A stretch of DNA of 64,000 nt from Glandiceps talaboti. Its lineage: Eukaryota; Hemichordata; Enteropneusta; Spengelidae. A program made the position numbers and the translations under genes. This document shows, in pieces, positions 37,111-47,900 of the stretch. The notes beneath the pieces are model-generated. The model saw only the letters and a program-made list of their open reading frames with translations, was not told where the DNA came from and did no database searches. The stretch is taken from positions 3,886,501 through 3,950,500 of the forward strand of contig NC_135558.1 of NCBI RefSeq assembly GCF_964340395.1, read 5' to 3'. Every line of letters begins with the position of its first letter. The first letter of the stretch is position 1.

Positions 37111-37439
37111 TTAAAGTGGCCATATGGATGAGGATTGGGTATTTCTTTTAGATTTTTAATTTACAAAACAATTTTATCATGGTATCCTGCTTGAAAAATC
37201 AATTGAAACAACATCAAGTAAGTCTGTGTTTGTAACTCAATAATGTGCAAAAAGCTAAAAAAAAAAAAAAAAAAACATTTTACACATTTATCTGTGTTTT
37301 GCAATGTATTGAGTTACAAACAAGGACTTTGCATATGTTGTTTCACATTGATTTTTCAAGTAGGACGCCATGATAAAATTGTTTTATAAATGAAAAATCC
37401 AAAATAAATACCCAGTCCTCAACCATATGGCCACTTTAA
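37111..37439. mobile_element. MITE-like foldback element
   Basis: Terminal inverted repeats start TTAAAGTGGCCATATGG and end CCATATGGCCACTTTAA. Arms of about 130-140 bases continue through GAGGATTGGGTATTT, AACAATTTTATCATGG, TTGAAAAATCAAT and GTTTGTAACTCAAT. The arms meet around a poly-A core. There is no coding capacity. TTAA at both ends may be the target duplication. Confidence 0.85.
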
Positions 37440-38253
37440 AACACTTGACCTATTTTTAGGTTGTATTTAAATGATGTTGACATTTTATCTAAATCCTACA
37501 TGTTCATTTTCATTGTTAGTTATAATCAATAATGGAAAGTATGGTACAATGTCACATGTCAGATTTATATAGTTATACACATAGCTCTGGAAATATGCGA
37601 TCCGTTCACTCCGACCTGTCGTTTAGCTCTGGAAAGATGGGTTCCATTCAGTCAGGAGCGCATATATCCATACCTATACACACGCGTCAGACCTTTGATT
37701 TCAGAGTATTTACATACGCATACTAGAGCAGACATACGGCGTACTTTGATTAATGGGGCACAGCTGAACTGGGTCTGTGGCTCTGATATAGCCATCACAA
37801 GTGACACGTGACGTGACGGAGTCTGCCATCATTCCGTACCTAAAATACTTTAAAAGGCAAATTGAAATAATAACGGATTTGGCTCTTACTATTTTACAAA
37901 AAAGAATAGAATAAATAAATTTATAAATACTCAAAACTATTCTGCGTGGACACGCTAGAAAACAGTTTGCAGTTTATGCTCGACGGTCCCTTTTTACAAA
38001 GTTTATCGATTTAATGTACATTCACACACAAAACAGTTAGCCAATCTACCGGGGACCGACGCGATGTAAGTGACTCGATTCTTCCATGGATCATGGAAGT
38101 ATCACTCCATCCTGTGGGTGATAGTATCAGCATCACTTACATGGTTCTTTCATGTGGCCCATGTGTACCTTTACTTCACAAAATAGCCCATTTTTGAAAG
38201 AAACTAAAGTTTGCTGTAACTCACCACAGGAGCCGGCGATGTTCCCAAGCTCA

Positions 38254-38268
38254 CCACTAGAGGGCGAC
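38254..38268 (+). promoter_or_regulatory. CTCF-like motif
   Basis: CCACTAGAGGGCGAC is a close match to the CTCF core. It lies in a GC-richer patch (38220-38310) that also contains GACCCGAAGGGTCGTCTTGC. That patch could instead be a mobile-element fragment. Confidence 0.35.
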
Positions 38269-38607
38269 CCGAAGGGTCGTCTTGCGAATGCGGAGCACGA
38301 GTGCAAGTGAAAGAAGCCACACAGAATTTATATTTAATTGAGAAATATACAAAAGATAAACAAACATTGAAAATTAAACTAGGGTGTAAACATGTTGGGA
38401 TTCGAAAGAAATTTTAAAAGTGTAGGATTTTCCGTTTATATTTCTATGAATTTTTAATCTAAATTATCAATAAGCTTAATCTCCTCAAAAGTTCATGTTC
38501 CTTATTATAAATCTTCTGGAATATGATTTGCCTCGGCCATGGATACGTTTTATTAAATATTTTATTGAATACATAAAGACTTAATGTAACCAATGTAATG
38601 ACAAGAA

Positions 38608-38690
38608 CCATGTGGAGTAGTGGTTAAAGTGGTGGACTTCCAAACCTAATCTTATATAACTGTTTCATGTTTGATTCCCATTATAATTGG
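38608..38690 (+). mobile_element. tRNA-like SINE head
   Basis: GTGGAGTAGTGGTTAAAGTG fits a tRNA box A, and GTTTGATTCCC about 40 bases later fits a decayed box B. It is too degenerate to be a functional tRNA gene. A further partial copy (GAGTAGTGGGTACAAG) follows at 38778. It is a different head from the SINE at 9060 and 53540. Confidence 0.45.
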
Positions 38691-38917
38691 CGAAATTTTT
38701 TTTACGTACTGAGGGCCATCGATCATAAATAGATAAATGCTTAATGTAACCTAGGTAATACGGGTGGACCCAAATAGAGTAGTGGGTACAAGTTGTGATT
38801 CCAAGCTTAAGCCCAAGCCTGTTATGGAGAGAACATTCTATCAGAAAATACGATATACATTTCTTGGCACTAGTTTGTTGTATATTGTGAAATGGGTGTT
38901 GAAATAGCTATAGGAGT

Positions 38918-39950
38918 GTGGAGAGCAAGAATTTGGACGTTTTCTGCTCCGTCTGGCTACCACGGAAGACATCGACGTGTCGACATAAAGACAATAGCGT
39001 CCATCCACATACCCGCCTGTTGAAATCCCCTTTTAATAAGGTGTCTCTTCGACTAGTGGTATGTATAATGCTAACAGTGCTCTTTAATGTTGTATTTAAT
39101 ACGGCGATCCTACCTGTTGAATGGACCATATCGAGACTCATTGTTTTGTTCAAAGGGTGAACGAATGCAATGTGGAAATTATCGTGGTATAAGTGTAATG
39201 GATTCACTAGCTAAAGTTAATGTGTGATTTTATATCGACGATTAGAAAAGTGGTTTACACCGGATCGTGAACAAGCTGGAGCACAGAGAGTGGTCGCGGG
39301 TGTATGGAGCATGGCATTGAAACTATTGATAGACTATGCAAAATCTAAACGAACTAAAATCTTTATCACATTCGTGGATTTTTCTAAGGCCTGTGATAAA
39401 GTCCCCCGGGCATCACTAATTCAACTTTTACGTGTCATGGGATGTGGCAGTCTTATGGTCACGGCTATTGCCACTCTGTATGCAGATACAAGATTCATTT
39501 TAGGTCTAGCAACCATCGTTGCATGTATTGGGGTACGGCAAGGCTCGCCTACGAGTTGCTTTCTATTTACATTTATATATGTAAATGACATAATTCGTGA
39601 TTTGAAGGCCAAGTGATGAGTACCTACATAATGTATATACAGACCGTTTATCTACATTATCAGAACATCAACGAATTGACTTCACGCGACTTCGTACCTC
39701 TTCGCATAATCTTGCCATTGAGACCGGCCGATGGACTCGACCAATTACACCACGTGAAGCACGTATTTGTAGTTGTGGCGAGGTACAAAGTGAGGCTCAT
39801 GTAATACTAAATTGTCCACAATCAGATCATATAAGACAAGCCAACCCAGGTGTCAGCTTTCTTTCATTAAAAGACTTTTTCTGTAAAACGGATATTGTTA
39901 CCATGGTCAAAATCTCATCAAACATTCTTAAAATCTACGACCAAAGATAA
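38918..39950 (+). pseudogene. Decayed non-LTR retrotransposon (reverse transcriptase fragment)
   Basis: Three plus-strand pieces in different frames make up a LINE ORF. At 38918-39160, NVVFNTAILPVEWTISRLIV is the RT region before the thumb-side blocks. At 39224-39616, LEKWFTPDREQAGAQ, FITFVDFSKACDKVPR and GVRQGSPTSCFLF are core RT blocks. From about 39617 to 39948, TRPITPREARICSCGEVQSE-AHVILNCP is the C-terminal cysteine-histidine knuckle. The catalytic YADD block and what follows are missing, because the sequence jumps from YVNDIIRDLKA to the C-terminal knuckle. Frameshifts and in-frame stops (near 39157 and 39220) make it a dead, internally deleted copy. Confidence 0.88.
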
Positions 39951-40223
39951 TCTCAAACTGCTTATTATAACTTGTCCCCCATCTATATATGAAAATGTCC
40001 ATACACACTGTCGTAAATCCGAAGTGTTTAAATTTTCTGTGTTTTTGACTCCAGGTCTGAACTGTTACATGTAATATAATTATGTGCCATCTGCCTTTGG
40101 TTGACCCTCTGTACTTATCGACTTTTTTAGTGTGTTAAACTTATGTTAGCGGTACCATTACCTTGGGTTTTGTGTATCTACTAAAAAGTACAGTGAATAA
40201 AATAACTAACTATAACGAGTCGA

Positions 40224-40304
40224 GTCTGTCTTCTCATTTTTGTGTGTGGAGACATTGAACTAAACCCAGGTCCTCCAAAATCTGCTACAGCATCTGCAAA
40301 ATAG
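40224..40304 (+). pseudogene. LINE ORF fragment with 2A-like peptide
   Basis: The frame VCLLIFVCGDIELNPGPP continues to a TAG at 40302. DIELNPGP fits the 2A consensus D-[VI]-E-x-N-P-G-P, the ribosome-skipping signal known from several animal CR1-type LINEs, with the expected hydrophobic residues before it. Only this short piece remains. It lies after the 3' end of the RT remnant, so it belongs to another copy or to a rearranged one. Confidence 0.6.
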
Positions 40305-40698
40305 CCCATCTCTCGTTCATAAACCATTACTTATTAACCCAACAGCATAACAGGGGACGTTTAATACGTTCAAAAAAACACTTTACAACCTTACTGTATG
40401 GAAACAAAAGTTTCGTGTCGGTGAACTACAGGTGGCGGTAAAATGAATAATTATACCATCTTAATATTTAACTAATAAACTGTACTAAAGATTGACCTCG
40501 CGTTTGTTCACGATAAACGGTTAGCTAAAATATGTGTCTGATGAACGAATCAGTGTCCATTTTGACAAGACAAGATCAAGAATAATCGCTTATTTGTTGT
40601 TACGATATTGCTGATAGAATATGGAAGCAGTAGTTTGAGATCAAGGTATGTAGAAGCACACGTATACCCATAGACAGTCTAGTCTCCATTGGCTATGC

Positions 40699-40953
40699 TG
40701 TGACCACGGGCACTTGTTCCCGAGATATGTATCAGAATGTTTCTATTAGAATACAATAAAATGTCTATAACATCGATAATATTAGTCTCTATTTCGCAGT
40801 GGGTGGACTTGCGCGATCACAGACACAAGTGTAATTTTACCCCTTTCAAATACAGTTGGCTAAGTACGTCAATATTATCGACATTTTATTGTATTCTGAT
40901 AGAAACATTCTCAATCGTATCTTGGGTAACAAGTGCCTGTGTCTGTGACCTAG
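40699..40953. repeat. Inverted repeat with arms of about 80 bp
   Basis: CAGAATGTTTCTATTAGAAT and ACAATAAAATGTC (left) face GACATTTTATTGTATTCTGA and TAGAAACATTCT (right). The outer parts also pair: GTGACC, GGCACTTGTTCCC and their right-hand partners. The spacer is about 80-100 bases. It is probably a foldback or MITE remnant. Confidence 0.85.
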
Positions 40954-41552
40954 TAGAAAAAAACCCACCACTTGTGAATGTTGTAACGATCAGGGTTTTG
41001 TCACCAGAAATATCATCCCCACGCCGAGGTAGTACATTAATAAAACATGGGGTTCACAGAATTCAGTGAACTAGCAAAAATTGTCTTTACTCAATGATAT
41101 AAAAGTATATTTTTACATGTTGTGAGAAATGCCCGTGTGTAAACAATAGTCGTAGTGGAAGGTACAAGCGGGTCCCAAGGCTGTAAGGTACGCCATGACG
41201 GGGCGCCCTCACACATCGGTCAATCACACTGGTGAGGGAGGAGCGACATGACCTATCTGATATTATCTTACAGTTTAGGGTACCCCTTACAAAGAGATAT
41301 TGGAATGTTCGATTTCTTGCACTCCATTTTATGGCATCGACACAAATACAAATATGCATTTATTTTGCAATTTTTGTCCTTAGTACAAATGATAACTGTA
41401 TGCTTTGACATAATAATTAATACATTTGTTAAATACTGTTATTGACATGTTGGTTGGTTTATTTGACTTTCAGCAGAGGCAAAGTTTGTATGAGCAAAAA
41501 TGTAGCTTTGACATCACTAGTTTTGAAGTGACAGACAAGAAAATACCATAGC

Positions 41553-43100
41553 ATGAGTCCGAGTCGTGGAAGTGGAAGGGTTGCTGTGGGAGTTGTTGTT
41601 GCTGCACTTCTGATAGTGGTGTTTATCATCAACACTTGGTCATCTCCTATAAAGACGTCAAAGAACGAACACCAACCTCCATTGTCTCCATGGAAACAGT
41701 TACCATATGATGAAACTTTTACGGATGAAGTTGCCAAGTATCGTAACAGAATGATGACACAGGGCACAGATTGTTCATGCATGACCATCCAAACGAGTGG
41801 TGTTTTCTTTGGCCCATTAGACAAACTATCAAAGCCGAGACGTGACAAAGAGATGAAGCAATGGAAATATAATGATAACATAGTCGAAGAACCAATCGTT
41901 TTCTGTCGCTCATATTCACCTATCAGCTACGTTGGTGGTGGTTTAGACATGGAGCCACTTCAAATGGTCTGTGTCGTTGGTATAACACTACATACAAGTC
42001 TGGACGAAATACAAAAACATGAAAAGACAAAACACGAAATCACAATTACTTCCACTAAAAAATTCGGTGTTATAATTTTACAGAGACTCTCTAATTTCAT
42101 GAATGTGAATACTAGTATCTATGGAAACGGAACAAACTCAGTTCTAATAAAAAGCACAACTGATGTAGACGTTATCAACTCTCTCCTAAAAACGATAATT
42201 TACAGAAACACGTACTATGATATTGACATCCGGGACATTTTAGAAGTGAAATATTTTCAATACAATGTTAATGTTCATATCCATATCAAACGACAGCGTC
42301 GTCCAAAGATCAACAATGTGAGTAAAATGGATGACATCAACAAAAAAGTTACCATAGTAACAAAAACCTTTGAACGTTATTATTGTTTAAAGAGATTGAT
42401 TGATAGTGTTGGAGAATTTTATCCAGGGATGACAATTCTTGTAGCCGACGACTCTGAAAATGTGGAAAAAATTGACGCCCCCAACGTCAAGCAGTATTTG
42501 ATGCCGTTTGCTGAGGGATGGTTTCCAGGGCGAAATTTACTTATGAGTCAAGTTAGAACAAAATATTTTGTTTGGGTTGACGATGATTATATTTTCACAG
42601 AAAACACAAAACTTGAGAATTTCTTGGAAAAACTGGAAGATCCAGAAGTTCATCTTGATATTGTTGGAGCTTTTTTCCAATCTGAAGATGGTTACAAGCA
42701 CATTCAAAACAGATTCTACAAAACAGTATATTTAGATCCTGGGAATGAGGATGGAGACTGCTTGCGCAGAACAGGCGAATATTATCGTGTTTTGGAAAAA
42801 TACCCACAATGCATGGTTGTTGACATGGTAACAAATTTTTTCATGGCTAAGACTGAACCAATTAAAGCTGTTGGGTTTGACCCATTCTTCCAAAGAATTG
42901 GACACATGGAGTTCTTCTTAGATGGCTTAGGTTTACTCACAGTGGCAACCTGTAAAGATGTATTTATTATTCATAAACGAGACAATGCTAATAACCAGAA
43001 ATATGTATCATACAGAAACAGAAAAAATGATGAGAGTGACAAAGAAAGAAACATACAGCGTACACTGTTTAAAAACAACTTGCAGTGTTTCAGAATTTGA
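41553..43100 (+). CDS. Beta-1,4-N-acetylgalactosaminyltransferase (B4GALNT1-like, GT12)
   Basis: A single exon of 515 residues with a type II topology: short N-terminus, membrane anchor at about residues 9-28 (VAVGVVVAALLIVVFII), a stem, and a C-terminal catalytic domain. VTIVTKTFERYYCLKRLI, ILVADDSE, YLMPFAEGWFPGRNLLMSQV, FVWVDDDYIF (metal-binding DDD at about 343-345), MVTNFFMAKTE and RIGHMEFFLDGLGLL follow vertebrate GM2/GD2 synthase block by block. The enzyme family adds GalNAc to galactose of gangliosides or other glycans in the Golgi. The acceptor here is unknown. Vertebrate B4GALNT1 has many coding exons, while this gene has no intron in its coding part, which suggests retroposition or lineage-wide intron loss. 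AATAAA at 43203 follows the TGA. Confidence 0.92.
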   Translation: MSPSRGSGRVAVGVVVAALLIVVFIINTWSSPIKTSKNEHQPPLSPWKQLPYDETFTDEVAKYRNRMMTQGTDCSCMTIQTSGVFFGPLDKLSKPRRDKEMKQWKYNDNIVEEPIVFCRSYSPISYVGGGLDMEPLQMVCVVGITLHTSLDEIQKHEKTKHEITITSTKKFGVIILQRLSNFMNVNTSIYGNGTNSVLIKSTTDVDVINSLLKTIIYRNTYYDIDIRDILEVKYFQYNVNVHIHIKRQRRPKINNVSKMDDINKKVTIVTKTFERYYCLKRLIDSVGEFYPGMTILVADDSENVEKIDAPNVKQYLMPFAEGWFPGRNLLMSQVRTKYFVWVDDDYIFTENTKLENFLEKLEDPEVHLDIVGAFFQSEDGYKHIQNRFYKTVYLDPGNEDGDCLRRTGEYYRVLEKYPQCMVVDMVTNFFMAKTEPIKAVGFDPFFQRIGHMEFFLDGLGLLTVATCKDVFIIHKRDNANNQKYVSYRNRKNDESDKERNIQRTLFKNNLQCFRI

Positions 43101-43202
43101 TAGTGTTCAGATCATCTGTCTTAAAATATTTGTTCAGATATTTGTACAGTGCAGTGCTCAAAGAAGGAATCAAACCATTCAAAACTGTCATTACTTTTTT
43201 TA

Positions 43203-43208
43203 AATAAA
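43203..43208 (+). terminator. Polyadenylation signal of the B4GALNT-like gene
   Basis: AATAAA 103 bases after the TGA stop, followed by TATGTGTAATTTATTTGTCT, a GT/T-rich element. Confidence 0.6.
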
Positions 43209-43209
43209 G

Positions 43210-44920
43210 ATTTTGCAGGTATGTGTAATTTATTTGTCTTCATTCAGCTGGAAAATACTGACATAAAGGTCATCATACAGATTACTGAGACAAGGTTTTA
43301 TGTAATAATACGAAATTAGTATTTTCATTGATGGAACAAAGAAAAATACTGAAGAATACATCAATATCATAATACATGTACTAACGTTGCCTGACAACTG
43401 CACACAGTGATCTGATTTTCATGTGAATGCAAGTGTTTGTGAAAACTGGGAGATGAAGATGCAGAGGTATCATGTACACTGCCAAGTCATCACCACAAAG
43501 GGATGTGTGGTATTAGTAAGAAATAAAACTCTGTGAAACGTGCCATGTATTTCCTTGACATTTGAAATACCATTCTGGAGAGTCACTTGAGACATCCCCC
43601 TTCATTCTAAATTCTTCTCTAAACTTCCAAAAAAGGGTTCTTCTCTACACTTCACAATAAAGTTCTTCTTTAAACTCCAAATAAACATTTCCCTTTATAA
43701 AACTCCATAAAATGCTTATCACTAAACTTCACAACTAAAAACCCTAAACTGTCCAACTTTCCAATTCCTTTCTATGTGACAGTCTGCTGTTTCTTGATCG
43801 AAAACGAAGACTTATTTTCTACACACTCATCTGTTTGGCTATGAAATATCAATGTCAGTGAGAATAGACTTTGAATTCTGTTGACACAATAAACAAGCAC
43901 ACATTTTAAAACCTAACTATGTTACATGACGTACAGAATTTTAAAAAGTAATGTCTAATTCCTGAGTTAAGTAGGAGATAAATATATCACATAAAATGAA
44001 TGTATTGAGGTGTGCCAACATGACAGTAGAAACCAAACTTTCAGTTTACTAAACTAAACACAAAGTAAAAGTACATGTATTGGTGCTTCATGTTGACATG
44101 AGCTATTGAATGAACACTGGTTTCATTAAACTCACAGTAGAGTGGTAATTTTGATGACTTCCATGACCATACAGTGTACATTTTATGGAGACTTCCACTA
44201 TTCACTGTCACAGGGTGATTATATCTAAACAGACATACTGTTACCTCTCATTTGACAATATATAATCTACAACATCAATTATAATTTTAGTTTTGTGTCT
44301 AGTTCTGTCAGCTGAAGGCTTGGTTCCCACAGTAGTAAGTGGTCAAAAATACAAATCTGGATTGTGCTAGGGAGTCTAACTCCCTTACTCCCTAGTTTCA
44401 ATAAAATATATGCATCTACTGTACATTCAGTTTAACACAATTGTTTTCTTCCAACTCAGATTTCCAAGATTATTGACAGCTAAATTATCAAGAACACGTA
44501 TCACAATTGAAACATTTCATCAGTTACAGATTATATTTGGTACAGTTCCACCTTACAATAACAGACCAAATATTTCACAGGCAATCCTTCAACAAGATCA
44601 GTTTTGTTACAATCATGAACGCACAGAAACAACATGTTATAATGTCCGAAGTCTGCACTGTGTGACAAATGTCAGTATTTGCAAGGTCTGACAAATTTGA
44701 TATTGTCATCACCAGAAGGCAACATACCATAGAAATGTTAATGGTCAATGACTATGCTTGCTGACTTGGTACAACTCGAGTGATCTTCTACTTGAGAAAT
44801 CAATATTTGTAAACAAACTCTCTTGAAACGTTATATAAACATTGTTTGCTTCATTTGTGGAATTCGTTGTTTCATTTGTGGAATTCGTTGTTTCCTCAGA
44901 GAATCTGAATGAATAAAATT
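43210..44920. other. Intergenic interval
   Basis: This separates the B4GALNT-like gene and the facing C9orf78 homologue. It is AT-rich, with a short degenerate TTCTTCTCTAAACTTC repeat (43600-43740) and a 22-base direct repeat (TTTCATTTGTGGAATTCGTT, 44852-44893). The plus-strand open frame at 44410-44691 resembles nothing I know. Confidence 0.55.
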
Positions 44921-47900
44921 TTAGTATCTCCGAAGGGCTTTTTTAAATCTCTCATAATGGAAGTCATCGGTTGCTTTTTCTTCCTTTCTTAGTCTTTTCT
45001 TTGGTGGGGATGGTGGTCCTAAAATAAAACAAACCACAACAATAAGATCCCAGCTGATTCTATCAAGATTGCTTCACATGTTTCTTCTAAGAATATAACT
45101 AGCCCAATGTAGCACATCCCTGGTGATACTAACGAGACAGTGACAAAAATTTGGCATTTGCTTTCAAGAATTGATTTGACTCTGTGAGTAGAATATTTCA
45201 TTACTATGTATGAACCTAGAGTCTATGAACATTCATTCTTACATACGATAAAGAGTTTTATCAAATGTACCTACACAAATGACAAAACCTCTCATTGAGT
45301 ATTAAAGTGACCTGTATATGGTCCTGTGAACACTGTATAGTATAGTATAGTATTGTATGCACATTTCATTGCAAATGAATCCAGAAATTTGAATCTAAAA
45401 GCAAGTGGGTACCACAGAAAGTCATTCCACCCTCTCTGCCATCTCATGCTATAATTGTAACAGCCCAATGAACAAGTCCAGTGAACACTGTTTAGTATAG
45501 TATAGTATTTTATGTACATTTCATTGGGGAGAAAATGAGTAAAGAAAATTAAATCATCAGAGCATAGAAATTGGAAACACAGATTTGACAGTTTTCTATT
45601 TCAAAATCATCTGAATATAAATGTACAAAATTTGAACAAAAGTACTTACTTGGTCTTTCTGCATCACCCACTACAACAGGTCTTGGTTTAGGTGGTTCTT
45701 CTCTTTTCACCCTTGGTAAGTGTGTTTCTTCTTGTAAATCTACAAAAAAATACATTCTTTTTACTATTTATCACATTTCTATTGATATGGGAGTAGACAT
45801 TTCAACAGAGTATCTATATGTTATTTATTTATTTATTGATTGATTGATTGATTCTTTCTTTCTTTCATTCATTCATCCATCCATCCATCCATTCATCCAT
45901 CCATCCATCCATCCATTCATTCATTCATTCATTCATTCATTCATTCATTCATGTGTTTGTTCATTTGTTAGTTCGTTTGTTCATTCATTCATTCATTGTC
46001 AATTTCAAAGTAAGAGTATACATAACAATGGAAACAAATGTTAATAGTTTACATAAAACAGAATTGCCAATTCTGGAGTCAAAAAATATCTTTTTGCAAG
46101 TTGAGTTTGTCTTTTCCTCAAAGAAAGTATATATGCAGAGTCAACAACAGGGATGAAAATGAATTGGAGGTAACCAATCAAAATAGACAAAAAGACAGCA
46201 CAACAAAATGATATCATTAGAATCGGAATGATAAATTTCTATTACAATTCAAACATGGCAAAAGAAGTATTGTATGTGTTTTCATTTGAGACATTTCGTA
46301 TCTGTTCAATGTTGATAGACTGGTCCAAAAATTAGCACCTGAAAATAAGATATTGTTTGTGACATATGTTTTCCTTGTTAGTACACATATTACAACCAAA
46401 AACACTGTTTCCTTCCTCTGGAATCACACCTTGTACAGATAGTGGACTTTTATGACAAACATGGCTGCCATTTCGACACGTTTGTTTATCTTTGCAAAGT
46501 AAGTTTGTTCATAGGCCAACCATAGTATTACTACATTAAGGTTGACAGTTGCATGTATTAGCTAGAGATTGGCAAAAACTGTTTTATAAATTTACATATT
46601 TTTGTGAATCTTACATCTGGCATTCTGTTCAAAGTTGACAACGATGTTACCTGGAGATTGATTAAAAACTTTTAAAATATAAATTTACATATTTTTGTGA
46701 ATCTTACTGGCATTCTGTTCAAAGTTGACGATGTTAGCTTTTACAATATAAATTTACATATTTTGTGTTACTTACATCTGGCATTCTGTTCAAAGTTGAC
46801 AACGATGTTAGCTTTTTACAATATAAATCTAGATATGTTGTGTTACTTACATCTGGCATGTTGTACATAGTTAACAGCCATGTTAGCCGGAGCAAAAGAC
46901 ATTTCACTTTTCTTCTTCATTCTTTCAGTTAGGAGTTTCTGTTTGGCGTCTTCAGTGGCTTCTATATTTTTAATTTTTGCACTATTGACAGCGAAAAGAA
47001 AAAGACTTTTGTAAGAATATGTAGCATCATATTATAGAATGTATGTGACATCTGTTCTACTTGTTAGCACCAAAATACGATACTCATTGTAAAAGCTATC
47101 TCTAATGTTAACCTTTCACCTACTATGAACTATGGCAACTAAATGACCCCCTAGGACCAGTAACACTGTATGGCAATATATGTATGACCCCTTAGGCCTA
47201 GTAATTTAAATCCTAGACAGCCATGTACTGTATGACTGCATATATTACCCCCTAAGCCCAGTAAATTTCACCCATATACCCAAAGACCATACGAGAATTC
47301 ACTACATCTGGAAGGAAAAAAGGATTTTTCATATGATAGTTAAGTATGCCTCAGTATTAAATGGAATACTGTGAGTATCCTTTGTTTGAATATACAGATA
47401 TAATTACATTTTGTACACCCCAAAACATATCCAGTCAGTTGGTGCTTCTTTACCTTTGTGTATCACTTCAGTATTTTTGTTACGGGTGGTAAGCAGATAA
47501 AATCTACCAGGGCTCCCGAGTAATTTTACCGGAGTTCTCAAAGAAAATTATGGTAGATTGTATGGGAAACTATGCAACTTTTACCCCTTTCCCCCCTTTC
47601 TATTACCAACTTAAGGTTCCCTAACCTTAGCAAAAAAACTTTACATGTAACAACCTAAACACAAACCATTTTGATACTTACTCGATACCAAGGTCTATTT
47701 CTGGTATACCAGACAACATCTGATTGGATAACATTTCTTCAGAGCCTTTGGTTGTTTCTGCTGATTTAACTCGAAGTCTGTCTGGCAATTCATACAAAAG
47801 ATCTTCACCAGTTTTATGCCTATTAAACAATACAAGAATAAACAGTATAATGTCAACAAACCTATGAAACCATAGGATAGGACTCGTCTATAGTACTAGT

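Noticed and set aside
38608-38690. Functional tRNA gene
   Set aside because: The box A and box B words are present, but the arms do not fold into a cloverleaf. It fits a SINE head better.
44410-44691. 93-codon plus-strand frame between B4GALNT-like gene and C9orf78
   Set aside because: No recognisable family, weak start context and AT-rich composition like its surroundings.
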